Shown in pieces: positions 22,242 through 35,294 of a DNA stretch of 64,000 nucleotides; the first letter of the stretch is position 1; the number at the start of each line of letters is the position of its first letter. The position numbers were made by a program, and so were the translations under genes. This stretch comes from Microthyrium microscopicum (lineage: Eukaryota; Ascomycota; Dothideomycetes; Microthyriales; Microthyriaceae): the NCBI GenBank assembly GCA_010405405.1, contig MU004237.1, positions 290,014-354,013 on the forward strand, read 5' to 3'. The notes beneath the pieces are model-generated. The model was not told the origin of the DNA. It saw nothing but the letters and a program-made list of their open reading frames with translations, and did not search any database.

Positions 22242-25200
22242 ATGCACATCGTGAAACCAGACTGGCTTCGACATACCCGTACGTGTCTTCCGCCACTTTC
22301 TATTATTTATAGCTAATCAGTCTAGTTGCCGGTGAGCTTCGCGACCATGAAGTATACAGTTGCGATGTCTCCCCTGATGGAAAACGACTTGTAACCGCCG
22401 CCGGAGGTACGATCCCGCCTACACCCTCATTGAACATAACTAAACTATATCCCAGACTCCTACGTCCGTTTATGGTCTACCGAATCTGTATATCGCTCTC
22501 TGGATGGCGATTACACTGGCCCAAAACAATTAGCTGCCCTGAGCAACCACTCTGGCACCATCCACTCCGTCCGATTCTCACCAAACAATAAATACCTAGC
22601 ATCCGGCGCTGACGACAAAATTGTCTGCATTTACGGACTCGACCCGACTCCTCCTGCCCAGACCCAAACCTTTGGTTAGATTCCGAATGCTCCACGACTT
22701 ACAATTGCTAACGGACTGCACTAGGTTCAAATGAAGCACCCCCAGTAGAGAACTGGCGAGTATTGCGCCGTCTTGTAGGACACGACAACGACGTGCAAGA
22801 TATTGCCTGGTCATATGATTCCTCCATCCTCATCTCCGTGGGCCTTGATTCCAAAGTTGTCGTCTGGTCCGGTCATTCATTCGAAAAATTAAAAACTCTC
22901 TCCCAACATCAAAGTCACGTCAAAGGCATCACATTCGATCCAGCAGGGAAATACTTTGCCACATGTAGCGATGACCGAACCATCAAAATCTTCCGCTTTT
23001 ACTCTCCACCTCCCAATGCGACAGCCCACGATCAAGTCTCGAACTTTATGCTGGAGCAAACAATATCCGCCCCTTTCATAGGCTCTCCTCTTACAACTTA
23101 TTTTCGAAGATGTTCATGGTCACCAGACGGTTTACATATTGCAGCTGCAAATGCCATGAACGGACCAGTTTCTTCTGTTGCTATCATCACTCGTGGAACC
23201 TGGGACAGCGCCATCAATTTCATAGGCCATGAAGGACCGGTCGAAGTCTGCTCGTTCTGTCCTAGAATTTTCCACAAGGACAAAACCGACCCTAGCGTTG
23301 AGCACCATCAACCGTCAATCACAGTCGTCGCATGTGGAGGTCAAGACAAATCTCTGAGTATATGGAACACGAGCCTCACGAGACCGCAGGTTATCACCCA
23401 AGCTCTATCAGGAAAACCTATATCTGACTTGTGTTGGTCTCCTGATGGCGAGAAGCTCTTCGTCACTACTCTGGATGGTGGCATTCTTACTGTCATCTTT
23501 GAACCAGGAGAGCTCGGTTATGTTGCTCCGCTAATAGAAAATGACAAAGCCCTCAGTCGATATGGTGCTGGTCGCAAGGCTGGAATAGTTGAGGGCCCTG
23601 AAGCCTTGCTCCTAGAAGAATTCAGCAAAGCGGATGAATTGAAGGGAGTACAAGGTCGAATGGGAGAACTCATGGGTGACAGTGGAACACAGATCGTGGT
23701 CAATGGAAACTCAGGTCCTACTACTAATGGGACAACACCAGCCACGAACGGCACTTCTAATGCCATGGATCTTGACAAGCCATCTCAGTCTGTTCCGGAG
23801 CCAAAGGTCAATCAATTAAAGCAGCGAGTCGAAATTGTCGGAGGCAAGAAACGAGTCAAGCCATTATTAATATCCGCAACTACAGCACCTATTTCGAATC
23901 TACCACAGACACAACTGGTCGCAAACACCACACAATCATTACGAGTTGGAGATGGTCCTCATGCTGTATTAGATCTGTCGAAGCCATACGATGGACTACC
24001 CAAGGGTGGCTTGACTGGGCTTCTAATAGGTAATAAACGCAAATGGGCTGATATTACAGCCGACGAGGAGAAACGGACCGAGAAACGATTTGGAGCATCA
24101 GTCAAGGACGGCGCCGCACCATTACTCATTAACGGTGAGAATGGGCTGGTACCTCCTAGCATGGTTGATCGCGCCTTGTTAACCGCTCCCCCCGTCATAA
24201 ACCCCGCCCTAGTAACCAGCCAAATGCGACTGGCTACCCCAGTACTTCGAAGTGTCATACTCCGAACCGCCGATGGCTCAGATCCCGCCAAAGCGGGCGA
24301 GACAGAAGCCACGTCCGACGTAGTAATGCTCGAAGCACGCAACGCCACAGGTCCTTCCCGTACAGGACGAGCTCAGGATAGAGACCCGACTCGGATCAAC
24401 TGTACGAAACAAGGCATCTCTCTCTGGCAAGATTATCTCCCACGCCCCGTCAGCCTCGTCACCGGCAACAGCCATTTTTGGGCCGCTGGTTGCGAAGACG
24501 GCTCTCTCTACGTCTGGACCCCGGCGGGACGCCGCCTCCTTAACGCGTTTATCCTCGAAGCCCAACCGGTCATAATGGACTGTCGTGGCTGGTGGCTCAT
24601 GGCCATCACCGCTGTAGGCCAAGCACATGTGTGGAACATCAAAACCCTCAGCTCCCCACACCCACCTGTCTCGCTCGCCCCAATCTTTGACGTCGCCGTT
24701 CTGTCCGGCGGACCACATCTCAGCGCCACACCGGGAATTGCATTTGGCCGCCTCAACTCCAACGGCCGCATCATCGTCGGCATGACCAACGGCGACGGCT
24801 ACTCATATAACCCTGGCATGTTTGTCTGGCAACGACTGTCCGAGCAGTGGTTCGCCGTTGGTAGCCAGTACTGGAACACCACCGACTCGGCTATCAGCAA
24901 CATCCAAGCCAGCGCACCTAACGGTACGTCTCATGATGACGGCGACGACGAATTCATCTCCGCCGAGAACATCTCCGCAGGCATAATCCCACTCCTCGAG
25001 CGCAATACCACCGCACAAACGCTCCTCCGTGGACGCGCATACTTCCTCCAACGCCTCATCAAGCAATTGCTCGTAGCAGAAGGCTTCGAAGGCTTCGAAG
25101 CCAACGTATCCGTCGCCCATCTCGAGAACCGTCTTGCGGCAGCCATGGCGTTGGGCGCAAAGGACGAGCTCAAGATATATCTAATGATGTATGCCAAACG

Positions 25201-25547
25201 AATCGGTGCTGAAGGTCTAAAGGCCAAAATCGAAGAGCTTCTGCGAACACTCCTTGGCGATATCTTCGATGAGGATGGGACAGAAGTCAAGCCAGCAGAC
25301 GTCAAAGCACAGGGCTGGAATACGAAGGAGAAGGAGATCTTGGGGTGGAATCGCATGGACTTGTTGCGCGATGTTGTTCTAATTCTCGGTACGTTCAATC
25401 CCCCCCTATTCTCATAATGTGTATTCAAAACTAACCAAATTGATAGGCAAACATCGTGATATCCAGCGTCTAACCGTGCCATATTCACGTCTTCTGGGCG
25501 TAGGCGAAGAACGTCTGCCAATCGAAGATGCGAATATGAAAGAGTAG
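22242..25547 (+). CDS. HIR1: HIRA/Hir1 histone H3-H4 chaperone subunit
   Basis: HIRA deposits H3-H4 independently of replication, within the HIR complex. Five exons: 22242..22278, 22326..22406, 22456..22674, 22725..25388, 25447..25547; 1033 residues. The start MHIVKPDWLRH is diagnostic. N-terminal WD repeats follow: YSCDVSPDGKRLVTAAGD-SYVRLWS, HSVRFSPNNKYLASGADDKIVCIY, VQDIAWSYDSSILISVGLDSKVVVW, KGITFDPAGKYFATCSDDRTIKIF and SICDL-like repeats to about residue 360. Next are a disordered linker with the B-domain-like block KQRVEIVGGKKRVKPLLIS, and the C-terminal Hira domain (GISLWQDYLPRPVSLVTGN, FWAAGCEDGSLYVWTPAGRR). The last exon gives GKHRDIQRLTVPYSRLLGVG. Both the start and all four introns are supported by phase. 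The frame stays open beyond the TAG, as described in the next entry. Confidence 0.95.
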
Positions 25548-26063
25548 CAATCTCTCATGTCTCATCAACAATCGGGCACACGGTCGGGGAAAGGCAAGCA
25601 GCGCTTGCAGATTGAAGACACGCCTATGGAGGATTAGCAGTCTGCCACCAGCAACAGCAACTTGGACGAACAGTTGGCGGCTATACCTAATGATGTGTTT
25701 GATGACGCGGGCGAGCAGATCGTGGAGAGTACAGAGTTGGATTCGGCAAAACCAAGCACAGCTTTGCGCTCCTTGTTACCAAAGCCCAGTGCGATTTCAG
25801 AGGAGAGGGGTTCTGTTGCGAAGGATTCGCGGTCCGGTGCTTCGGACGAACTGGGTCATTTTCCTGATACAGTGCCTAGTAGCTCTACCAAGCCAGTGGC
25901 TAACTTTGCGATGGAAACGATGTCGTCAATGAAGAAGAAACTGGAACCAGCGAAGAAACGGGTCGTGTCATCAAAGGCCGCGTCTTTACAATCTCCTGAG
26001 ACCGAGGCGACATTGAGGAAGAGTGCGAGGACTAAGGGAAAGAGTGTAGCCTACACCAGATAG
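25548..26063 (+). other. In-frame continuation downstream of the HIRA stop (172 codons with one internal TAG)
   Basis: In the same frame as HIRA's last exon, 29 codons follow the first TAG (25545-25547), then a second TAG at 25635-25637, then 141 open codons to 26063. The residues before each stop match: G-V-G-E-E-R-L-P-I-E-D-A-N-M-K-E then stop-Q-S, versus G-K-G-K-Q-R-L-Q-I-E-D-T-P-M-E-D then stop-Q-S, exactly 90 bp apart. The 133 residues after the first ATG (25662) are acidic then Lys/Arg/Ser-rich, ending KSARTKGKSVAYTR. It could be a readthrough or alternatively spliced tail (gtaggc at about 25499 to ggattag at 25637 would remove both stops in phase 0), a small separate gene, or a relic. 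No domain is recognised. Confidence 0.45.
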
Positions 26064-27259
26064 GTTGTAGCTGCTGTCGATTGTATATTATTAGTAGGAC
26101 AGATACGAGTTTGTGTATGAATGCTGTGCCTGGCTGATCGCCAAGGCGAACATAACTTTTCCAAGTTTGAAGCTCTATGACTTTGTGATGATGTGTTTCT
26201 ACAAGGTGTGGCTGGATGCATCAAGGGCGCATGGATATTATTGATGTTGAGACGTGAGCGATGCTATCTCAAGGCGTTTACTAGCTGGACATGCCTATTC
26301 TTTCACTAAAAGCGTCTTCATCAGATCAAACATCAATCTGACTCACGACCAAGCCGACGAGCAAGACAATCCGCTCTGCTAGAAAGCCTCTGCTTTCTCG
26401 ACGCTTCAGTGACCATAACATCAGGTCAAGTCAGCACACCAGAGGCGATCTCAACAACACGCAAACACAAGACCAAAAGAGTTGCAAAGCAAGCATATCT
26501 ACTTGACGCTTTTGATTCGACTAATAGAGGTAATACAACCGTCTCTAATAATAAATACTGTGCTGTGTACTCGTCTTCACCAGCAACAAAAAAAAACGAA
26601 GAATAGAAAAGTCCCTTGTGTAGAAAGACAGCAACACAACCACCAAGTCCCCAGCTCTCCTCTCCAAGCCTCCGTCCTTCCTAACACAAGGAAAGGTATA
26701 AAAAGTGACCACAGGCTGGTGATTGATTCGCCTTTTCGTCAGTATGGGTAATAGTAGTGGTTGATTGTAAGAAAGAGAAAAGAAGCACGCTTTTTGTGAT
26801 CTTTTTGGTCTGCTGGATATCAAATAACAAAAAGTGTTCCTGGTATCTTGCCCTCATTACGCTGATGGAATAAAAAGGAAACCCCCGCCACGTCCTGGTG
26901 GGTTGGGTGATTCTTGGGTAATGACAAGAATGCAATAACGCCGGCCCTGATGATTTGATGTCGGTGACTTTTATAATATATACCGATAGGGGAGATGTTC
27001 CCCGGTTGCATGCATGGTTGATGATGGTTTGACAAAATGAAAAGTGTTTACAGTGACAGCTGTGTGATCGCGGTATTGGTATGATTGACTGGTGAGTGAG
27101 AGAATGAAGTGTGTTTATGTGGTCGTTTAACAATCAGAACACTGATTGTGGAGATGGATTTGATCAGCTGAAAGGGTGTGACAACGAGATATTTGAGGAG
27201 GAAACGGCTGACGAATGGCTCATGATCTGGGAAGGTTTGAAGACTTGTCGGGTGGATGG
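26064..27259. other. Intergenic between convergent HIRA and La-protein genes
   Basis: About 1.2 kb of 3' flank from both sides. Frames of 60-150 codons occur on the minus strand (26681..27133), but their translation is His/Ser/Thr-rich with no domain. Nothing is called. Confidence 0.5.
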
Positions 27260-30200
27260 TCACCGATCAAGAGCCTCCGACAAGTATTTGCCAATAGAAT
27301 TCGTGATGCTTGTTTTCGTCTTTTCGCTCAAGTTTCCGCTTTGCCAGACCAATTTCAAGGACTGGAACGCTCGTCGATCCTCCTCTTCAAACTCTTTCAT
27401 CTCCGTCTTGACCCTTGATATTAAGTTTTCGAGAACGCAATCGCGAATTAAAGTTGGATGAAGTAGCATGCTGATTTGGAAATTGATGAGTTGTTGCACG
27501 CCAATGTCGTTATTCCGATGCTTGACATCCTCCTCAGCAAGATGTCGAAACTCCTCATACATGCGGTGATTGAAATTACGGACTAAAAAGTGAGACCAAA
27601 ACTGGTACAAAACGACCATGTCGCGGGGATAATTATCGTTTGAAGAATGCTGTCGCTGATTCAAAGCGTTCAAACGCATGTCGGCATAAAGCGCAGAGGA
27701 TGTATTTTCTGGCTTTTCAAAGGCTGGAAGGTCTGGGTCCTTTGGCCAGTATAGTTGTCGCGGGGGGATTGATTCGTCCGAAGGATTAGAGCTTCCTGAA
27801 GTGGTTTCCCAACTGGTGTGCGGGTCCGATGCAAAAATAAATTCCCTCACCTGAGGGGACGTAAGATCCTCAGAAGGACTTCTGCAAAACGCCGAGGTTA
27901 GACGCAATTAAATATTCACACCGTCCTGGCTTACTCATGCGAGGATGAAGCCCCATTTGGAAGAGAGCTGGCAACCACGCCGTTGACGCCCTGAGGCCCT
28001 TCCATGCTCGTGCTGACCACATTTCCGTTCGAGAGTGTCTGGGCCGCTGGAATTTGTGCGACGGAACCATTTGCATCTGGATTACGGTACATGACTTTAA
28101 GAGTGTCGACTTGAGCGTCGGACATCGCATCTCGCTGGGTCTCTGGATGTCCGTTGGGTTGATAACCAGCATACTGTCCTGGAGATTGAACGCGGTGATT
28201 GGTGTTAGCAGATCCGTTGGCAGCGAAGCCATGTGACATTGGTGGTGGGGACATTTGGTACTTGGCAAAGTCGTTTGAGTTTCCAGAGGCCGATCTAAAA
28301 TATTCCGGCTGGTATATCTGGTTACTAAATGGCGGAACTGATCCTGGGGAACCTAGAGGAAGTGAGGGATTTCGAGCGCCGTTGCCCATAAACTGATCAA
28401 AGACAGCTGGATGGGGCATGGGGGCAACAGGAGCTGCTTCAACTCCTTCATGTTGAGCCTTGGGGTCTCGTTGGTTCATTTCCAAGATCCACTTCTCCCA
28501 TCCTTCTCTCTTCCGCACACGATCAATGCCATCAACTCCTAAACGATGTTCAAGGTTATGGGACTCTCGGCAGACATACTTGATCATTTCCATATCAGTG
28601 GTGAGAATCTTGACTCGGTGGAATCCCGCAATCAGATCGAGGGGAATGAATCCTTCAGAGTCCATGTGACCGCGAAGGAATATATCACGACACAAGTTGT
28701 CGATAGAGAAATAGTACTCTCTAAAAGTGGTGGTTAGCTCTTTACTTGTAACATTGTGATACAAAAGACTTACAGTTGGACGGAGACCATGCCTGTCAGG
28801 TTGTATGGATCAATGGTAGCGGAGTATGGTACAGCACTCATCGACTGGTTTGTAAAATCGTACATGCCTGGCGCAACGTAGGTATTGAGTGAGGGCAAAG
28901 CACCGTTCGCCATATAATTGTTGGGGTACCGGCCATATGGGTCACCAGCTCCAGGCCCACGACCACGGAAGTTATTTTGATTTCGTCCCCACATATCGTA
29001 GCCCATGGTTGGAGACCGGGTCCCAAGAGCACCATTTTGAAATCCATGTGCGAGGTTAGGGGAATTTTGATGAGATGAGAAGCCATGATGGCCATTTCGC
29101 CCTCGCATACTCTGTCTGCGATTGTTGAAAGTGTTGCCATTTCGTGGTGGGAATTTAGGGTTATTCGAATCTGTGAAAACTCGCTTTTCCTCTTCTGCAG
29201 CTGGAACAAATTCCTCGACAGTTGGACGAGTTCCATTCTCTGGAGTGGCGCGCTGGCCATTAGGAATCACGGGTGACTTGAACTTGTCCGCATCTACACC
29301 GTTCTCGGGCTTTCGTGGGGCTTTAGTTGGGTTGCCACCAGTGCGAGGTAGAGTGTTAGCTGCAGGGGCACGTTCATCAGCACCAGTAGGTCGTGATCGT
29401 CCTCCTCCATTGACAACGTCTTTGGAAGTTCCAGCAGGTGTCTTGGACTCCCGCCGTACTGGAGTCTCCTCACTGACAGAACGCTTTCCTCTCGGTGAGG
29501 CGCTTCGGCCTGATCGGTCTCGCTTCCAGTTGGAGGCAGTATCGCCACCATTTCGATCTGTTGGAGATGCCACAGGTCTAGAGCCGGCTGGGGATGTCCT
29601 AGAAGAGCTCTCTCGTCCCCCGCGGGCTCCTCCCCGACCACCGCGCTTGGCGAGCCCATTCGGGAGAGGTGTATTCCATACAACACTATGTTGGACATCG
29701 ACCTTTTTCCATTCTGGCTTCTTGTGTGACGACTTGGTTGGCTCAATCTTTTCAACCTTCTCTGCGGGCTTTTTGCGATCGTCTTCAACTGCATGCTCAG
29801 GCGTTGGCCAAAAGACTTCATCCTGCAGTGGTGGAGGTGTAGCCTGAGGCTTCTCATCCTTCTTTGGCGTCCGCTTTGGTTTGGTCTCTTCCTCTGACCG
29901 TGCATCACGTTTGGCTTCCTTAGAGCGTGATGTAGCCTGGTCTGGTTTCTTCGCTGAGTTATCCGTTTGCCCACCGGTCCGTAGAGTCGCAGCTTTGCCC
30001 ACGTTACTCGTATTCATGTTTTGTGGCTTCTTGGTAGACGTTTTCGCGTTTGCTTGTTCCATGCGCGCTTTCCAAACATTGACCGCAGGAACTGGTGCTT
30101 CATGTTCTTTCTTTGGCGCATCAACCTTGATCCAGCTATCCTTCATGTCCTTAGCTTTGTCTTTAACTGTGGTATCACTAAGATCGGCCGACTTTTCGAT

Positions 30201-30587
30201 AGCATTTGAAGCTTGTGAAATATTTTCCCAAGTAGATTCAGATGACGTGTTGGGGATCGATGCAGCATCATCTTCGCGCTGAAGCGTAGAGGTAGATGAC
30301 TCGATATATGCCATGGACGGAGGACTTATGGATGCGGTCGATTCCGGCTTGGGCTTTTGTACTTCAAAATCAGCAGGCGTTGGTAGCTGGTTAGATTGTT
30401 CAGCCTCTTTCTGTCTAGAGGTAGGCGCATCGTCATCTGGCTTGATTGTTGAGCTGGTTGACTCCGTAGCGGGCGCGCCAGGAGACGCAGGAGTTATTGG
30501 CCCCGAGGGCATTCGACTAGAGGAATTTGAGGGTTTGGAAGATGTGAGACCTTTTGCGGCCTGCGCGTACGAGAATGGAACAGACAT
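27260..30587 (-). CDS. La-motif RNA-binding protein (Slf1/Sro9/LARP-like)
   Basis: Three exons: 30587..28774, 28720..27935, 27881..27260; 1073 residues. The ATG at 30587 (MSVPFSYAQAAKG) is chosen because this start is the familiar N-terminus of fungal La proteins; the upstream in-frame codon at 30623 is also possible. Residues 1-600 are disordered, with Lys/Glu and then Arg/Gly-rich stretches (RGGRGGARGGRE, RGRGPGAGDPYGRYP) that probably bind RNA. The La motif spans about 605-690: LEYYFSIDNLCRDIFLRGHMD split by intron 1 after the L, then GFIPLDLIAGFHRVKILTTD. The C-terminal exon has an alpha-helical block (YQFWSHFLVRNFNHRMYEEFRHL) of a type seen in fungal La proteins. Yeast Slf1/Sro9 bind mRNAs on polysomes and affect translation and stress response. 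Confidence 0.9.
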
Positions 30588-33500
30588 GTCTGTAGCGGTT
30601 CCTGTTGTGAATGTGTGCAGCAACGCGCTTTTCGAGCTTCGAAGCTCAAGGTGCCAACGGGCTATATCCTATGGAGGATAGAACCAGCGGCCTTCTCCAC
30701 TCCACACCAGCTAGGTCGCTGGGCGACGCAACAGCTGAAACAGTATATGCTGATGAAGCTGAAAGCCGGAGGCGATTGGTATGGCTACCAAGTCCAAGTA
30801 GTCGCTATGTGAGGGAAGCGTTTTGGAGGCGTCGTGAGGTCGCGAGCTTCTCTAAGCAAATAATGACACAGAGAGAGGATGAAGATGGCAGTGGTCTGAG
30901 GCAGAAGGACGGTTAGAGTTGTTTGAGAAGATAAAGGATTAAAGTCGCAAGTGAGAAGAGGATGAGAGAGAGTTTGATGAGGTTGCAAAGAGTTGGAGGT
31001 CGCAGACAAAAAGTGGAAGGCGCGGCTCAGACTCTTAAGCGCACGGGATCTGTGGTAAGGTCCAAGATCTGGCAGGAGCAATCCAGTTGTGCTAGACGTG
31101 GCAACCACCAGAAATAATGACCAAAGTCCAGAGACAATTTGCAATGAGAGAAATTTTATGAGGACAAGAGAAATGACACGACAAGTCTTCAGTGGGGGAT
31201 AGAGTTGTGTGAGGGGAAAAGATGCAGGAGAGCAGAAAAGATTACAGTGGTAAACCGACAGGCAAGGTAACACTAACAAGCAAAGTAGAAAAGCTACCGT
31301 ACTAGTGAAATAGCTGGGCAACACACGATGACTTGGGCATACCTCAAAGATTTGACTGAAGAGTTAAAACTTGCTTGTGTTCGTTTGTGCGCAAGTGAAG
31401 AGTGGGGATAACCAGACTATTAGTCTATTACTGTGCAGAAATTGACAGCCAGGCCCGGAGTTAGGGACTGAGAAATGCTGACAGTAAATGGCATCCACAG
31501 ACAAGGGAAAAGGTGAAAATGTGAGGCAAAGAGAGGTGACGGGCGAGGTCTGGGACCGTTATGGAATCAGAAGCCAACACCAACAACCAACAGGTAGCAA
31601 CACAGATCAAGCGGAAGGAAGATGCTGGAAAGAAATGACGAGTGGTATGACCGATCTACTCATTTCCAATCTGATATCTTTGTAGTGCTGACCCAAAGGA
31701 TACCTGCATTCAAGTTGCTAGTAGTTGGTCGTCTGCCACGGTGCTGGATCTCTTGCTGTTTGAAACTTTGAATGCTGGTCTTGCTGGAAATTCAATAATT
31801 GCAGATGGTCGTGTGCAATTGAGCCTAAGCCGTACCGAATAAAGGGCGACTAAAGTGTCGTTTGATCCTTGCTCGGCCCGACACCAGAAACACCCAAGGT
31901 CGGAATATCGGAAGATCAAAGCCAATATCAAATAAACTGAAAAAAATCGTTCCCACTTACATAAGTTCAGAATAGTGCTATTCAAGCTCAACTCCTGCGG
32001 ACAAGGCGGTTGCGATTCTCTCGTCAGCCACCGGCCCTTGTAACGTCTTTGGTGTGACAAATGTTCGTACCCAACGCTCAGTGCCTGGCGGAGCGTTTTG
32101 TCTGCTGAGTGAGCGGTGAGGCTCTCCTCTGCCTGTGCAACGATGAATATTACTATTCCAGCAAGATGTCTTCAAGCTTGGAGCAAGCTGATAAGTCAAG
32201 CCGCAATTGAGGTCTTCAGCGAGGAGGCAGAGAAATAACTGTGGCCTGTTTGAATATAACGTTTATGCGAGAGAGCAAGCGATGAGAGGTAGTTGTTTGA
32301 GGATTGACAAGTTGGTTACTCGCTCGTGCTAGGAAGCAGTCGTTCGCAGTTGCGTAATACCAACAGCTTGTAGGCAGTAACAGGGCGATGGGTTGCGTAC
32401 TAGCAGCTGTAGGTAACGACAGATCAAGTCACAGTTGATGATCAACTAGTTTGTACCGTGGAAGGAGGAGGAGGCAAGAGGGAGGAAGGAGGATGACAGC
32501 TACGTCGAGTCACTTCTTAGAGAAGAAGTAGCTAGATAGCAAGATGGAAGAGGTGAAGATGGAGAATAATTGAAGAGGGAATGGAAGGTTGTGGGAGCTG
32601 TGCGTGAGGCTCGCAGCACTAGGAGGAGTAGTTTGGCAGTGCGGTGGAATTTTTAGCTACCGTTCAACGGAGGATGACCGAACCACAGAAACCACCGTAG
32701 TGAGAAGCGTCTGAGCAAGTCTGATGAATGTGACAGAGCCGCTGCACCGAGCAATGCCGTCTAGTCGTCCGACATTATCTTATGCACGAATAACCCAGCC
32801 AGTAACCACCCACAGACTGCCGCAGTACTGTGTAAAGTGTCCTGCATTCTATTCATTATAACCGTCCTCCTTCGTACCTGATAAAATACAAGCGCTGTGA
32901 GCGGATCTGGAGCAGCACTGCAGCAGCGAGGCAAAGCTTGCCGCGTTGCTGATTGGTCGCTCTGTCCTTTGCTTTGAACAACTTCATCCGTCTTTTTATG
33001 CACATTCCCTCTATCAACATCCTTATAAACATCACTTAAGATATCTCTGAACTCTCTCAAAATAGATCTCAATGCATCTACACACTACTCGTAACTCCAG
33101 TTAGACATTATCCTAGTCATCTCGTCTTCAAATCCTCTGTCCCTTCTCCGGCCATCGGCAGCTGCAATGAAAAAATATTCATTGAGCCCGAGCTCTTCAC
33201 ACCAACCAGTTGACATGGACAAGCCTGGTCTTCCCGTCAATACGCTGCAAATTATCATCTAACTCTAGTCTCTATCCAGCATAGAGCCCTCTCGTGCTGC
33301 TGGCTTTTCTAGGTACTTACGGACCGTCTGTCAGTCCGTTCGCACAGCTATTAAATCTCGGGTCAGTCTTCTTTCTGCCATGTTTGGACCAGCTGTTAAA
33401 ATGCCTGTCGCTTCCGCTTCCATTTGCGTAATCTGCACTTTAAACTATCCATTACATGCCAAAGAATTGATATTCCATTATTTTATACACGCTATCAAAT

Positions 33501-35294
33501 TTCTCAGAGCTTCTTAGAAATATACGTAGAAGCTGCTTATTTCCCCAGCCTAATTTCCGACCATTGGCTCTCGTTCTTTTCGTTCTCCGCAAAATCTCCT
33601 CTGCGGGCGCCCATACAGCATTCAATATTAGCACTATCAAAACCCGACCAACAGTTAACGCAAGCCTTGTCTTTCGATCATTCATCACGCTCTCATCAAA
33701 CACTGATCAACCGCGTATTCCCTATAGCAACCTGGCACCCTAGAAATGACACGCATCTACAGGCTTGCCAGAAGCACATCGTGATCACCCAGGCCGATCT
33801 TCTGAACTAGCTCCCATGGCAGCCTAGAACCTGCTTTTTCTCCTGGGAAAACTAGCCATGCCCACCCATCCAATCTCCAAGCGAACAGCAAAGACATTGG
33901 CCTTGTCAATAGAAATCTCACATATAGGACCCTTTCTCAAGAGCCTCGGGGCAAGCGTGGCAAGGAGTCCACGTGAAATGCTGTTTCATATAGGTACCAG
34001 CTTCGATATTAAGCCATTATAAACTTTTCTCTCTCCTTGCCAACGAGGCTGCGTTACTGGACCCCAGTTCACACCCGGTGATCGGGCCCGTTATTGTTTG
34101 TCCTTCAATTTTATTCCACTATGGTTTTGTTGAAGATTGTGGCAAGACTCATCATCGAGAAATATCGGTTATGATGCGGTCTAGAAACGTATGTTCAGCA
34201 TTAAATCGAGCTGCAAGTGATTCTCAAAGCATTTTCAGCTATTCGTGGCAGGCACGGAATTGATTCCCACAAGAAGCTTGGGAGTCGAAAGCTTAAATTT
34301 CCCCCATCTACGTTTCAAGTTGCTTGAGACAGTCGCTGGTGCTTTTATAGTCTAGGGTAGGTAATGTGTGCCTGTTTGACATGTAGTTTTTTGGCTTAGC
34401 AGAGAGCTTTGTTCCTTATAGCTGTTGCTATTAAGCTTTCTTTCTCACATTGGAACGCCGTATAACAAGAATATTCATTCTGCATATAAGCAGATTTGCC
34501 AAATACGTTCAAGAGATTAACGCAGGCGGATATATCTTTTCCACCGCTGCAAAGATTTTGTTGTACGTAAGAATATTGTTGTTTCCTATTCTTAGGACGA
34601 ACTGGTTCGTGAACGGATATAGTCTGGAGCTTGGCTAGATGCGTTCTGCGGAGAGTAGGATGGAGTATAGCTCATGTAAAGCCGAATATAACTATGAACT
34701 CGGACTTGAGCAGGTAGCTACTCTTGTTATATCATCTTGAAGCCTGCCTAAGCATACTATTGCGAGACCAAGTTACGTTATCATTCATGCACTATCATAG
34801 CCCGTATACGACTGAGCAGGCTGTCGACTCAAAGGCAATAGAGTTTGAAGCAGATGATTATACGGAACTGATCGAAATTTGGCAGCACTGTCACATTTAG
34901 TACTGCTCAAAAATGCACTAGATACACAATCTAGAAAGAAATGGATGTACAGTTCTCAACTTCCTTAGTTTTAAGAGAATTTCCCTCAAATGCTTGCTTT
35001 TTGATTCCGATTGATACTACTAAGCTATGGAGGTTTACATCTTGATGTCATTCATATGAAGCCTTCCTTCGCTTTATTTGTACATGTTTTTTTTGTGATT
35101 CGGTAGGCTATGCTTGTCATACTAAGCCAGCCGAGCCAAAGTCGGAGACAACGTCCAGAACATTCATCAAAGCATGCATTAGAATTATGTATGCTGTAAT
35201 ACGTCCCACCCTGAATAAGTGATACGGTCTATGATGCTAAGAAGAGGTCAGCTTATGGATTGACCACCTAGGAAAAGCTTACAGGCAGTTCCCA
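30588..35294. other. 4.7 kb without a supportable gene; long La-gene upstream region
   Basis: 30588-31330 is strongly pyrimidine-rich on the coding (minus) strand and looks like transcribed leader. A consensus donor gtaagt lies on the minus strand at about 31957, which fits a leader intron. 32455-32600 is purine-rich. 33100-35290 is A/T-rich with frames below 130 codons. A 73-codon minus frame (31978..32199) has no partner. No domain, repeat or RNA gene is recognised. Confidence 0.45.

Noticed and set aside
25612-25932. 106-codon plus-strand frame downstream of HIRA
   Set aside because: It is in a different frame from HIRA and rich in Trp/Arg from shifted codons; the HIRA-frame continuation is the better candidate.
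29122-29847. 241-codon plus-strand open frame
   Set aside because: It is fully antisense to the low-complexity part of the La-protein gene, whose codon bias keeps the opposite strand open; it has no domain.
31978-32199. 73-codon minus-strand frame ending near a gtaagt donor
   Set aside because: The stop precedes the donor, so the frame cannot splice into anything; it is better read as leader sequence.
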